Below are positions 8,814 to 19,048 of a stretch of 64,000 nt of DNA, one piece after another. Below the pieces are notes generated by a model. The model saw nothing but the letters and a program-made list of their open reading frames with translations. It ran no database searches and had not been told where the DNA came from. The stretch covers positions 29,414,063 to 29,478,062 of the forward strand of contig CM020619.1 of NCBI GenBank assembly GCA_009829735.1, read 5' to 3'. Position numbers and translations under genes: made by a program. Every line of letters starts with the position of its first letter. Within the stretch, counting starts at the first letter, position 1. The DNA comes from Pyropia yezoensis (Eukaryota > Rhodophyta > Bangiophyceae > Bangiales > Bangiaceae).

Positions 8814-11800
8814 ATGACCGGGGGGCGCTGGGGTAACCCAAGCAAGCCACCCCGGAGTACCGCGGGGAAAGCCCCACGGAGAGCGCGGTTGAGCCGACGC
8901 CGCATCAACCCCCGGGTACACCTTCCGGCCCCGACGACACGGCGTCAGGGGATTGATGACCAACCACCAAGGTTTGGAGGAGAGGACGGGAAGCCCCGTC
9001 ACATGGAACCAGACAAGGGCCCTGTTCAGGATGCCCGAGCTACACCGGATATCGGTGTAGGCCACGTGCTGTTTACCTTGGAGAACTTCAAGGTATCAGC
9101 CACACTGGGGGTTGACCCCCAGTCGACACGATCGTACTACCCTGTACTGGATACAGGGGCTGGACCCAACCTTATCCGGAAGGATACCCTCCCGGACAAG
9201 TGGCTTCCGCGAGTCAGAGTGACTCGGGGACCCACCATCAAGGACGCGAATGGTCGCCTCATTCGTACGACCGCAGCGATGTCGCTGCGGGTTACCATCG
9301 GGGAACTCACCACGGAAGTCGACTTCCTGGTGTGTGAGACCCTATCGGTGCCCTGCATACTGGGGTGCACCTTCATCAACGTTCACGTTGATGCAATCCG
9401 GCCAGGCCGGAGGACCGTCGAGCTTCAAGAAGCCGACGGGACGAAGCGAGGACACACGGCTATCGTCAGGGACCTGACGCTACAAGGGAGCCACGTTAAC
9501 GTGGCTGAGGTGTACGCAAGTGTCGAGCCGAAGACACTTCGGTTGGCCAAGCGAACTCGCTTTGAGCCGTTGTCGGAGACAGTCCTCCCGGTTAACTGTG
9601 ACCTCGCAGGCATCTGCAGAGTCAAGTCCAACCTGCGGACGTACAAGCGCCATGGGTTGACCATGGCCAACGGTCTCATAGACCTCCCATCAGGAGGGTC
9701 GTCCCTCCTAGTGATGGCGAACTATCGCCGTAAGGCAGTCACCCTCCCGAAAGGAACTATCCTCGGGATTGCAGAGCTCTACGAAGGAGATATTCTTACC
9801 CCTGACAAGGAAGGTCAAGTGGACCCACTTGAGGTGCTGGCGGTCGCCGAGACCACCGAGCGACAGCAACCCGATGACGGGAAGCCTAGTCGACCATCAT
9901 TACCGGCGGATATTCCGCCGAAGGACCAAGAAGCATTGAAGGCACTGGCCGAGGCTGACCTCGACCACCTTCCCCCTTCGGTAGCCGAAGGGGTACGACG
10001 GATGCTAAGAAAGCATGACGTCATGTGGACAGGCGGGGCCTTGGGTACCATTGGGGCAACCCAACATCGTATAGACCTGGTACAAGGTGCGCGACCCGCC
10101 CGGTCACAGCCGCACCGAGCGGGACCTATGCAACGAGAGATCATTGATGGAGAAGTGAAGAGGATGAGCGAAGCGAAGGTGATACGACCTTCGATGTCGG
10201 AGTGGGGTGCCCCAGTCGTTATCGTACCGAAGAAGGATCAAACCCCTCGGTTTTGCATCGATTATCGACGCCTCAACTTGGTTACCAAGAAGGACTCCTA
10301 CCCTTTACCAAGGATGGATGAATGCATCGACTCCCTGGGGGAAGCTACGGTGTTTACCACCATCGACTGCAATGCCGGATACTGGCAGATCCCGGTGGCG
10401 GACGAGGATATCCCCAAGACGGCGTTTGTCTGTCACAGTGGAGTGTACGAGTTCCTAAGGATGCCCTTCGGATTGTCCAACGCCCCCGCTACATTCCAGC
10501 GGGCTATCGACATTATACTGTCGGGGGTGAAGTGGCGTAACTGCCTAGTGTACCTCGATGACGTCATCGTCTTCTCGCGTAACATGGATGACCATGTGCA
10601 ACACGTTGACGAGGTACTCACCCTCTTGCGTAACGCCGGGGTAACCCTGCGTCTGAAGAAGTGCGCCTTCTTCCAACAGACGGTCGAGTACCTGGGCCAC
10701 CAGATAACCCCTGGTAAACTAGGGGTACTCGAAGCCAATACCCGGGCACTCCGGGATGCCCGGTTCCCTAACACCCAGACACAGCTCAAGAGCTTCCTGG
10801 GAATGTGCAATGTATACCGACGGTTCGTCAAGGACTTCGCTCGGATAGCTAAACCGTTAACGGTTCTTACGAGCAGTACCCTGCCCAAGGTACTCCAACC
10901 CCCTTCGCCTAGCGAAGAGGAGGCATTCGAGTCGCTGAAGCGAGCCCTACTATCCCCACCCGTCCTTGCGTTACCGCACCGACGGGGTACCTTCGTCATC
11001 GATGTCGATGCGTGCGACACCCAAGTGGGATGCACCCTGCTACAGGGGGAGACGTTGATCGGTACCGATAACGTTATCCCGGACCTACGTCCGGTAGGAT
11101 ACTTCAGCCGGACACTCAACCCGGCTGAGCGTAACTATAGTGCCACCGAGCGTGAATGCCTCGGAGTTATATGGGCAGTGCAACTGCTCCGTCCATACCT
11201 GGAGGGCTCCAGGTTCATCGTGAGGTCCGACCACGAACCCCTACGATGGCTCCTCAACCTTGGTGACAAGGATTCCGATAGCCATGGGAGGCTAGCCCGA
11301 TGGAGGCTAAAAATGGCCGAGCACGACTACCGTACCGTGTATCAGGCTGGGTCAACCCACCATCTCGGAGACGCATTGTCTCGACTCGACACCCCGAGCG
11401 GGGATACCCGCCCGGTGGACGAGGACATCCCGGTGGTACCGGTCTGCATGGTGGGTAACGCTACCCAAGGTATGGTTGACCATACCATGGCACACCGAGC
11501 ATGCCCACTAACCCTCGCGGACTTCCGCGAGGCAAAAGCCAATGACGACGACTGTAGACGTCATCGCGCTAACCTCCTGGCCGGTACGGCCGGCATGTTC
11601 TCCGAGAACGAAGACGGACTCATATACCGGCGGGCACCCGCCGATGGACGACATCAAGTCGTGGTTCCCGTGTCCTTACGGCAAGCCGTCATGGAACGAG
11701 AACACGAGAACCCCACAGCCGGACACCCGGGGGGTTCACGTATGTTCGCAGCAATGCGAAGGTTCTTCTACTGGCCAGCAATGGCCGTCGACGTGGTCGA

Positions 11801-12980
11801 CCACGTAAGGGGATGCCACCCCTGTGCGCGTAACCGCATGAGTCTACATAGGCAGGCGTCTGCCATGAAGCTATTGCCACCCGATGGGCCCAAAGGGCAA
11901 GTCGCTATCGACATACTCGGGCCACTTCCGGTAACGGAAGAAGGGAACAGGTACATCCTGGTCATGTCTGACCGCTTCACTAAGCTGTCACGAGCGGCAG
12001 CCATCCCGAATGATACGGCATACACGATTATGAACGCAGTGGTTGACCACTGGATCAGTGCATACGGAGTCATGAAGCAACTCCTCTCCGACAACGGAAC
12101 AAACCTTACGTCAGCATTCTGCACTAAGGTCCTGGGCATGTTCGGTATCGAACCACGTCGGGCATCCGACTACCACCCGCAAACCAACGGGCAGGTGGAG
12201 CGGTTCAACCGCACCATCGTCAAGATGCTACAGTGCTACGTGGCCGAGCACACGAACACTTGGGACAGGCTTCTGTCTGTACTCACCCTGGCATACAATG
12301 CCAGGCCACATCGGAGCACAAACATCGCTCCGCTGGAGTGGGTCATGCCACTAGGCGTCGGTAACCTGACGCTGCCACCAGGCAGGTGCACTCGGTATGA
12401 TACACCGAAGGGCCGACCGGCCGAACGTATCCACCTAGCTTGGTTGGCCAAGCTGTCGTGGATGATTCCTAAGCTCAAGGGTGCCCTTGACAGAACACAA
12501 CTTCGATATAAGAAGAACTTCGACACCCGGTTACGGGTGCGCAACGCTACCCTGGTAACAGGTGACTGGGTCTATATCAGACACCAGAAGCTCCGGGGCA
12601 ATAAGCTCATGCAACCGGTCAAGGGACCGTACCAGATTCTCCACAGAGATGACCACTCTGTTATCTTACACTCCGATACGGAGATCCAACGCATCAGTGT
12701 GAATGATGTCACACCTGCTCCGAAGCTGGAACAGCCTCAGCCGGTACCGGCTGGGTTGCTACATGAAGCTCTTACAACCCACCGGTCAGATGACCCGGTG
12801 GGACCGGATGGGATCCCATACCAAGTAGAGAGCGTGGTCGGACACACCGACCCGGACCTACCAGAACCCCGGTACGTCAAGGTTATGTGGGTCGGATACG
12901 ACTCACCCACCTGGGAACAGGCGGCAAATATACCCCGCCAACTACTCATGTCTTACATGAGGCGACGACGCCTACTGTAA
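8814..12980 (+). CDS. pol: Pol polyprotein, element A: protease, RT, RNase H, integrase, chromodomain
   Basis: 1388 aa counted from ATG 8814; it is probably made as Gag-Pol by -1 frameshifting. Domains: aspartic protease with DTGAG at residue 113; reverse transcriptase with PRFCIDYRRLN, PFGLSNAPATFQ and YLDD at 580-583; RNase H from about 725 (IDVDACD, ATERE, SDHEPL, LGDALSRL); integrase with an H-H-C-C zinc-binding region near 969-1005 and a catalytic triad D1033, D1093, E1129 with exactly 35 residues between the last two. The C-terminus (about 1335-1385) is a chromodomain-like segment with a YQVESVVGH start, a VMWVGY core and TWE. In chromoviruses this module directs integration to marked chromatin. 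No frame defects are visible. Element B has the same protein with about 16 to 18 visible substitutions. Confidence 0.96.
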   Translation: MTGGRWGNPSKPPRSTAGKAPRRARLSRRRINPRVHLPAPTTRRQGIDDQPPRFGGEDGKPRHMEPDKGPVQDARATPDIGVGHVLFTLENFKVSATLGVDPQSTRSYYPVLDTGAGPNLIRKDTLPDKWLPRVRVTRGPTIKDANGRLIRTTAAMSLRVTIGELTTEVDFLVCETLSVPCILGCTFINVHVDAIRPGRRTVELQEADGTKRGHTAIVRDLTLQGSHVNVAEVYASVEPKTLRLAKRTRFEPLSETVLPVNCDLAGICRVKSNLRTYKRHGLTMANGLIDLPSGGSSLLVMANYRRKAVTLPKGTILGIAELYEGDILTPDKEGQVDPLEVLAVAETTERQQPDDGKPSRPSLPADIPPKDQEALKALAEADLDHLPPSVAEGVRRMLRKHDVMWTGGALGTIGATQHRIDLVQGARPARSQPHRAGPMQREIIDGEVKRMSEAKVIRPSMSEWGAPVVIVPKKDQTPRFCIDYRRLNLVTKKDSYPLPRMDECIDSLGEATVFTTIDCNAGYWQIPVADEDIPKTAFVCHSGVYEFLRMPFGLSNAPATFQRAIDIILSGVKWRNCLVYLDDVIVFSRNMDDHVQHVDEVLTLLRNAGVTLRLKKCAFFQQTVEYLGHQITPGKLGVLEANTRALRDARFPNTQTQLKSFLGMCNVYRRFVKDFARIAKPLTVLTSSTLPKVLQPPSPSEEEAFESLKRALLSPPVLALPHRRGTFVIDVDACDTQVGCTLLQGETLIGTDNVIPDLRPVGYFSRTLNPAERNYSATERECLGVIWAVQLLRPYLEGSRFIVRSDHEPLRWLLNLGDKDSDSHGRLARWRLKMAEHDYRTVYQAGSTHHLGDALSRLDTPSGDTRPVDEDIPVVPVCMVGNATQGMVDHTMAHRACPLTLADFREAKANDDDCRRHRANLLAGTAGMFSENEDGLIYRRAPADGRHQVVVPVSLRQAVMEREHENPTAGHPGGSRMFAAMRRFFYWPAMAVDVVDHVRGCHPCARNRMSLHRQASAMKLLPPDGPKGQVAIDILGPLPVTEEGNRYILVMSDRFTKLSRAAAIPNDTAYTIMNAVVDHWISAYGVMKQLLSDNGTNLTSAFCTKVLGMFGIEPRRASDYHPQTNGQVERFNRTIVKMLQCYVAEHTNTWDRLLSVLTLAYNARPHRSTNIAPLEWVMPLGVGNLTLPPGRCTRYDTPKGRPAERIHLAWLAKLSWMIPKLKGALDRTQLRYKKNFDTRLRVRNATLVTGDWVYIRHQKLRGNKLMQPVKGPYQILHRDDHSVILHSDTEIQRISVNDVTPAPKLEQPQPVPAGLLHEALTTHRSDDPVGPDGIPYQVESVVGHTDPDLPEPRYVKVMWVGYDSPTWEQAANIPRQLLMSYMRRRRLL

Positions 12981-13459
12981 CAACCCAACCGACACCGACT
13001 TCGGCTGTTGGGGGGTGAGGCTTATACCTACTAAGTAGGGTGTGACATGGTTACGGCAGACTTAGGTTTCCAAGTCAAATCAGACTTAGGTTTCTAAGTC
13101 GGACCAAGCTTCGGTAACTAAGTAGAGCCAAGCTTAGGTAACTAAGTAAAACCTGAACCTCAATAAGTTAACTTAAAGGTAAAGGCTAACCTCGATAATA
13201 TCGAAGTAACTAGAGGGTTTACACGGGAGGATGACCTCCCAAAGCCAAGACACAAAGTGAGGGAGGATAATATCCCCAAGCATGAACCAACCGGAAGAAG
13301 TTGGACGGGAGGCAAGGCACCACTGAGCCAGAAGGGGCACTCCCCAGGGCAGCAAACAGAGGCAAGCAATGCCCCCAGCGGGGGATGAGTTTACACTCAC
13401 TACTACCCGGCCACCATGAGGGCCACCGGGTCCCTCTTTTATACAAACAATAACACTCC
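12981..13459. other. Convergent 3' region between pol and ORF3, element A
   Basis: About 480 bases where pol (plus) and ORF3 (minus) converge. It is AT-richer than the genes, contains CCTACTAAGTAGG (about 13026-13038), and the palindromic tandem repeat at 13059-13154. It probably supplies transcript ends for both strands. No ORF is supported. Confidence 0.55.
13059..13154. repeat. Four imperfect 24-bp tandem repeats, each self-complementary
   Basis: Four adjacent units of about 24 bp. The first two are GACTTAGGTTTCCAAGTC and GACTTAGGTTTCTAAGTC, near-perfect hairpins. The next two are variants with AAGCTT(C/A)GGTAACTAAGT. An equivalent array is at about 19376-19470 in element B. Confidence 0.7.
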
Positions 13460-15829
13460 TCAGTGGGTAGACCCACTGCCCGAGGGAGGCCACTCACGCG
13501 TAAGCGCGTATACCTCCGTGCTCCACCGGTCGGCAATGTCACGACGGTCGATCACCCGAGTTACCTCGGTGCATGGCTGGACGAGGGTGCTGCGGCCAGC
13601 CTCCACGTCCTCCAGAGCTTTCTGGAGGCGGTCCAGCACGCCACCGAAGCAACGCGCTGACCCAACCAGCGCAGCACCTGGGGGGATATCCCCCCAGCTA
13701 ACAGAGAGACCCTCCCGCATTGCGCGGGCAACAAGGGCGTCAACGCCTTCATACCAGAGACAGGGACCCCCGTCATTCATGACAGGGGCGGGAGGTGACA
13801 CTGGCGCAGCCAGAGGAGCCACAGGAGCCGACACGGCTACCACCGGAGCCGGTGGCACCTGATACGAGGCCCGGTAGGACCCTACCGAAGGGGCTCCACC
13901 GTAACCCCGGCGGGGCTCCGCCCGACGACGGGACACCTCACGCTCCCCACCCGCAGAGCCCCACTCTCGGGGACGACGGCCAACCGCCGCCGGTATCGGG
14001 TTACCGAACCACGGGGCAAGGACCTGAAGAGGGTCATGGATAACCATGGGAATACCCAGGTCAGGAACGGCCTCGGTGGACGCCCACCCATGGCAACTAG
14101 GCTCACCCGGCTGAGTACGCCGGATACGCAACGAGCGACGAGGCAAGGGGGTAGCCCCAGCCTGCGGGTCCCGGTACGGGGGAAGGGCCAACACCCCAGC
14201 CCAGTTCACGGCATCGTGAACAGCCAGCAGGGCCTCGAACTCCCGGGCCAACCCGGTCTTGGCAGCTATCAGGTCCACGCCCAACTGCGCGATGTGCCGA
14301 CGGACACCCGTCGGAAGATGAAACAGGCGCCCCTGCCGGCGGACGGACAGCAGGAAGGAGGACGCCTGCCCGAGGGTAACCTCAAGGGTAAAGGTACCTT
14401 GCAACGGGTGGACCGGCCGGGAGGCCAACACACTCCCGAAGTATCGGAGACAGGAGCCGGTGTCAAACCGGAAAGCAGGGGCGGGTTCCAACCCCTCCTG
14501 CCATAGCGGCGGGCGCACGGGAGTGTATACCGGCGCACGACCGTTGCCGGTCTGCAACGCACACGTTATATCCGTGCGAAACGCATCCGCCATGACACCA
14601 TGGTTACGTCGCCAGCTCGACGCCGACTTCAACCCCGCCATAGGCGGGTAGGGAGCAGCCAACGACAGATACGGGGGTACCCTCTGGTAGTAGTCAAAGT
14701 CGGGATACCGACCGGTATCGCCCACCGTCTCCCCGAACGCAACCGGCGCCGCCGCCGCCGCAATCCCCCGAGCACTAGCCGGGTAGTCAACCTCCCGCGG
14801 CAACGCGGGAGCAATCAGGTCGCATACCCCGAAGGCGGGGTCGAGGTAGACCTCACCCCGTCCCACCCGAGTACGCCAGAGCTGCGCATGCCGGTCGTCC
14901 GGCTGACTCAGGATCCAATGGTGTTCCACTCGCACCGCGTTCGGCTGGTTGACCAGCCGCACCAACTCCCGCTCCCAACTCGGGTCCACCTTGACGCGCC
15001 GGGAGGACTCTCCACGGGGATGGGGCAGGTGGAAGTCCACCTGCATCCGCCCATCGGACTCCATTGACTCTTGCACAGTCAGGCCTCGAACCCGAGCCAC
15101 CAAGTCGAACATCGACATGGCGGGTTGACCCGCCGCCACGGCGACGCCGCCACCCAACGGGGCAACCCGGGAAGGACCAGGAAGAATAGGGGGCGCCGGG
15201 GGATGCCCCACGGGAAGAGGGGCCGGCGCCGGAGTCGCACGCGGCCGAAGAGGAAGAAGAAGGGCGGGCGCCCGCCCGGAGTAACTACCGGAGTCCACTG
15301 CCATCGGTGTAGACCCACCTTGACCACCAGACGCCCGCGGCACCGCGGGCAGAGCATCGCCGCCACCCGGACCCGACGTGGGTACCACGGGGGCAGCACG
15401 GGTAGACCCGCTACCCGCAGCCGCGGATGATCCACCCGGACGGGCACCCGCGCCGTCTTGACCCACCGTCCCGGTTGGGGTGCCACCATAACCGCCCGAC
15501 ACGTCGACGACGCCGTCTTGAGGTTGAGCCGCGCCGGCACCGGCGACAAAAGCCATCGGGGCCGCCGGAGGAGTAGGGGTAGACGCAGCAGCTACCCGCG
15601 GTTGCCCGCCACCTGACGGAGCCGTCGTGCCGCTGCACACGGACGACAAGCCGCCCGGAGCACCGTCCGGGGCCACACGAACGATCACCCGGTCGTCCTC
15701 GTCCTCCGACGAGCTCGCTAGGAAGCACTCGGCGGCGGTGGCGGAGACGGGAACGTCGTCCACCATCACCTCTTCCCCCTCTTCAGGCAGGAGGTCGTCC
15801 TCGCCCCCGGGTACCTGGGGGTCCGACAT
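13460..15829 (-). CDS. ORF3, antisense third gene of element A, function unknown
   Basis: 789 aa from ATG 15829; the frame is open further upstream but only from a GTG. It is encoded opposite to gag-pol, between pol and the 3' LTR. Visible layout: acidic N-terminus (1-50), low-complexity Gly/Ala/Pro/Ser linker (about 50-235), a folded-looking core (about 238-560) rich in W, Y, F and R, a Pro-rich linker (about 600-685), and a C-terminal domain (about 685-789) starting NDGGP and ending in a charged helix. No transmembrane segment, zinc finger, nuclease or polymerase motif was found. The same gene, equally long, is in element B, and a diverged relative is in element D. This argues that it is a real, conserved element gene. 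It could be a structural or accessory protein, or a captured host gene; I do not recognise the family. Confidence 0.8.
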   Translation of the reverse strand: MSDPQVPGGEDDLLPEEGEEVMVDDVPVSATAAECFLASSSEDEDDRVIVRVAPDGAPGGLSSVCSGTTAPSGGGQPRVAAASTPTPPAAPMAFVAGAGAAQPQDGVVDVSGGYGGTPTGTVGQDGAGARPGGSSAAAGSGSTRAAPVVPTSGPGGGDALPAVPRASGGQGGSTPMAVDSGSYSGRAPALLLPLRPRATPAPAPLPVGHPPAPPILPGPSRVAPLGGGVAVAAGQPAMSMFDLVARVRGLTVQESMESDGRMQVDFHLPHPRGESSRRVKVDPSWERELVRLVNQPNAVRVEHHWILSQPDDRHAQLWRTRVGRGEVYLDPAFGVCDLIAPALPREVDYPASARGIAAAAAPVAFGETVGDTGRYPDFDYYQRVPPYLSLAAPYPPMAGLKSASSWRRNHGVMADAFRTDITCALQTGNGRAPVYTPVRPPLWQEGLEPAPAFRFDTGSCLRYFGSVLASRPVHPLQGTFTLEVTLGQASSFLLSVRRQGRLFHLPTGVRRHIAQLGVDLIAAKTGLAREFEALLAVHDAVNWAGVLALPPYRDPQAGATPLPRRSLRIRRTQPGEPSCHGWASTEAVPDLGIPMVIHDPLQVLAPWFGNPIPAAVGRRPREWGSAGGEREVSRRRAEPRRGYGGAPSVGSYRASYQVPPAPVVAVSAPVAPLAAPVSPPAPVMNDGGPCLWYEGVDALVARAMREGLSVSWGDIPPGAALVGSARCFGGVLDRLQKALEDVEAGRSTLVQPCTEVTRVIDRRDIADRWSTEVYALTREWPPSGSGSTH

Positions 15830-16402
15830 GGTGCAACCGGGGTGGCAGGGGCGCCCCTTGCAGAAAAGCCGAGGCCGGCTCGACCCGGTACAGAGAACGC
15901 TCGCACGGACGAGCCAGGGAAGCGCGGGCACTCGCGCGTATAACCACACAGCTCAGCACGAGCGATACGGTAGCGCGGGACGACCCGCGCCAGCCGAGCT
16001 ACGGGGGCGCTCCACCCAGGCACCTGGACCGGAGCCACGCCCCCCCCACACGGGGTAAGCAAGGGGGGTCACCCCCAACCGCCCCCGCGCAACGCGGGCA
16101 GTTCCCGCCCCCACTCAATCGTCCACTCGAGAGGGGCCCCCCTACCACCAGGCACCTGGTGGCGGATCCGCTTGCACCACCCCTCGGAAAGGGGGGTCGT
16201 GAACAGAACCCGCATCGGGAATTTAACGGTCCGGAAAACGGATCGTGTGTGTGCCACACAAAGGGGGGCACCCCCCTCAGACAACCTCGAAAAGGGGTGT
16301 CTGTCGCGACGGGGCGCAAAGCCCCCCCCGACGGGTAAACGGTCACGCGACCCACTTACATTCGGTAACCCGAATGCAACTCGACCCGAGGACGGGCCGA
16401 AT
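15830..16402 (-). other. Leader of ORF3 in element A
   Basis: About 570 bases between the ORF3 start and the polypurine tract. It carries the same hairpin-rich segment as element B (16140-16400) and a conserved patch near the start codon (15830-15925). A patch at about 15940-16130 matches element B poorly. It likely holds the ORF3 promoter or 5' UTR. Confidence 0.5.
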
Positions 16403-16416
16403 CTAAGGGGGGGATA
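16403..16416 (+). other. Polypurine tract of element A
   Basis: CTAAGGGGGGGATA directly precedes the 3' LTR at 16417. It matches the tract of element B. Confidence 0.78.
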
Positions 16417-16779
16417 TGTAGCAATATGGTTGTCCGTATTGTAACCCTAATATTAGGGGGGCTACTTCTAATCCTTGGCTTTCAATTTGAGAGTCCGTAC
16501 TGGTCACGGTATCTATAAGTTACGTATGACCAGAGGGACTTGCATCTTGGGGTGGAGGGTAGTTAGTAGTGTCTCCGAGGGTTTATAACGAGGGGGCCGG
16601 TGGCGAATCCACCGCCGGCCAAGGTAGAACAACAAACCCCTCCCATCTGGGCTCCCATATTGGTCCCGTGGCTTGCGCTCCAAGGACAGCAACCTTGGCC
16701 TCCCGGTGACGTTGGTGCCGATCCCCCTTGGTGAGTGTTCCCTGAGAGTGGACGTGCGACGGATCCCTATTGTGCTACA
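16417..16779 (+). repeat. 3' LTR of element A
   Basis: 363 bp, TGTAGCA...TGCTACA, near-identical to 6034-6396. It is followed by the target duplication GTGCT and then by the continuation of ORF3 of element B. Confidence 0.95.
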
Positions 16780-16784
16780 GTGCT
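16780..16784. repeat. Target-site duplication of element A, right copy (GTGCT)
   Basis: It matches 6029-6033. Together they define the 5-bp staggered cut made when A integrated into ORF3 of B. Confidence 0.92.
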
Positions 16785-19048
16785 TCCTAGCGAGCTCGTC
16801 GGAGGACGATGACGACCGGGTGACCGTTCGTGTGGCTCCGGACGGCGCGCCGGGCGGGTTGTCGTCCGAGTGTAGCGGCACGACGGCTCCGTCGGGTGGC
16901 GGACAACCGCGTGCAGCGGTGGCTTCTACCGCTTCTCCTCCGGCGGCCCGGATGGCTTCTGTCGCCGGTACCGGCGTGGCTCTACCTCAAGACGGTGTCG
17001 CCGGCGTGGCGGATGGTGGTGTTGGCACTCCGTCCAGTCCGGCGGGTCAAGACAGCGCGGGTGCCCGCCCGGTTGGTGTGTCCGCTGCGGCGGGTAGCGG
17101 GTCTACCCGTGCTGCCCCCGTGGTACCCACGTCGGGTCCGGGTGGCGGCGATGCTCTGCCCGCGGTGCCGCGGGCGTCTGGTGGTCAAGGTGGGTCTATA
17201 CCGATGGCAGTGGACTCCGGTAGTTACTCCGGGCGGGCGCCCGCCCTTCTTCTTCCTCTTCGGCCGCGTGCGACTCCGGCGCCGGCCCCTCTTCCCGTGG
17301 GGCATCCCCCGGCGCCCCCTATTCTTCCTGGTCCTGCCCGGGTTGCCCCGTTGGGTGGCGGCGTCGCCGTGGCGGCGGGTCAACCCGCCATGTCGATGTT
17401 CGACTTGGTGGCTCGGGTTCGAGGCCTGACTGTGCAAGAGTCAATGGAGTCCGATGGGCGGATGCAGGTGGACTTCCACCTGCCCCATCCCCGTGGAGAG
17501 TCCTCCCGGCGCGTCAAGGTGGACCCGAGTTGGGAGCGGGAGTTGGTGCGGCTGGTCAACCAGCCGAACGCGGTGCGAGTGGAACACCATTGGATCCTGA
17601 GTCAGCCGGACGACCGGCATGCGCAGCTCTGGCGTACTCGGGTGGGACGGGGTGAGGTCTACCTCGACCCCGCCTTCGGGGTATGCGACCTGATTGCTCC
17701 CGCGTTGCCGCGGGAGGTTGACTACCCGGCTAGTGCTCGGGGGATTGCGGCGGCGGCGGCGCCGGTTGCGTTCGGGGAGACGGTGGGCGATACCGGTCGG
17801 TATCCCGACTTTGACTACTACCAGAGGGTACCCCCGTATCTGTCGTTGGCTGCTCCCTACCCGCCTATGGCGGGGTTGAAGTCGGCGTCGAGCTGGCGAC
17901 GTAACCATGGTGTCATGGCGGATGCGTTTCGCACGGATATAACGTGTGCGTTGCAGACCGGCAACGGTCGTGCGCCGGTATACACTCCCGTGCGCCCGCC
18001 GCTATGGCAGGAGGGGTTGGAACCCGCCCCTGCTTTCCGGTTTGACACCGGCTCCTGTCTCCGATACTTCGGGAGTGTGTTGGCCTCCCGGCCGGTCCAC
18101 CCGTTGCAAGGTACCTTTACCCTTGAGGTTGCCCTCGGGCAGGCGTCCTCCTTCCTGCTGTCCGTCCGCCGGCAGGGGCGCCTGTTTCATCTTCCGACGG
18201 GTGTCCGTCGGCACATCGCGCAGTTGGGCGTGGACCTGATAGCTGCCAAGACCGGGTTGGCCCGGGAGTTCGAGGCCCTGCTGGCTGTTCACGATGCCGT
18301 GAACTGGGCTGGGGTGTTGGCCCTTCCCCCGTACCGGGACCCGCAGGCTGGGGCTACCCCCTTGCCTCGTCGCTCGTTGCGTATCCGGCGTACTCAGCCG
18401 GGTGAGCCTAGTTGCCATGGGTGGGCGTCCACCGAGGCCGTTCCTGACCTGGGTATTCCCATGGTTATCCATGACCCTCTTCAGGTCCTTGCCCCGTGGT
18501 TCGGTAACCCGATACCGGCGGCGGTTGGCCGTCGTCCCCGAGAGTGGGGCTCTGCGGGTGGGGAGCGTGAGGTGTCCCGTCGTCGGGCGGAGCCCCGCCG
18601 GGGTTACGGTGGAGCCCCTTCGGTAGGGTCCTACCGGGCCTCGTATCAGGTGCCACCGGCTCCGGTGGTAGCCGTGTCGGCTCCTGTGGCTCCTCTGGCT
18701 GCGCCAGTGTCACCTCCCGCCCCTGTCATGAATGACGGGGGTCCCTGTCTCTGGTATGAAGGCGTTGACGCCCTTGTTGCCCGCGCAATGCGGGAGGGTC
18801 TCTCTGTTAGCTGGGGGGATATCCCCCCAGGTGCTGCGCTGGTTGGGTCAGCGCGTTGCTTCGGTGGCGTGCTGGACCGCCTCCAGAAAGCTCTGGAGGA
18901 CGTGGAGGCTGGCCGCAGCACCCTCGTCCAGCCATGCACCGAGGTAACTCGGGTGATCGACCGTCGTGACATTGCCGACCGGTGGAGCACGGAGGTATAC
19001 GCGCTTACGCGTGAGTGGCCTCCCTCGGGCAGTGGGTCTACCCACTGA
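16785..19048 (+). pseudogene. ORF3 of element B, main part, separated from its start by element A
   Basis: Continues ORF3 from the split Phe codon at the insertion point to the TGA at 19046-19048 (754 codons plus the stop). From about residue 150 to the end it differs from the copy in element A at only a handful of positions. Residues about 40-150 differ at roughly 25 to 30 positions. The frame is also open upstream through the LTR of A, so an LTR-initiated fusion is formally possible, but the ATG-started gene is at 5928. The insertion leaves this copy without its native leader and start. Confidence 0.88.

Larger units (their letters stand above)
6034..16779 (+). mobile_element. Element A: apparently intact Ty3/gypsy chromovirus with antisense ORF3
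   Basis: 10,746 bp, inserted in ORF3 of element B and flanked by GTGCT. Order: 5' LTR 6034-6396, PBS 6398-6416, gag 6622-8805, pol 8814-12980, a convergent 3' region, ORF3 on the minus strand 15829-13460, polypurine tract 16403-16416, 3' LTR 16417-16779. All three reading frames are open and catalytic motifs are present. The LTRs differ at about five positions by eye. Pol before integrase and a C-terminal chromodomain place it among the chromoviruses. It is the best candidate for an autonomous copy in the window. Confidence 0.95.

Noticed and set aside
15830..15949. 40-codon N-terminal extension of ORF3 in element A
   Set aside because: It begins with GTG, not ATG, and the ATG at 15829 corresponds to the start preserved in element B.
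16673..16784. Upstream extension of ORF3 of element B through the LTR of A
   Set aside because: The frame is open by chance across the LTR end; the native start is at 5928 before the insertion.
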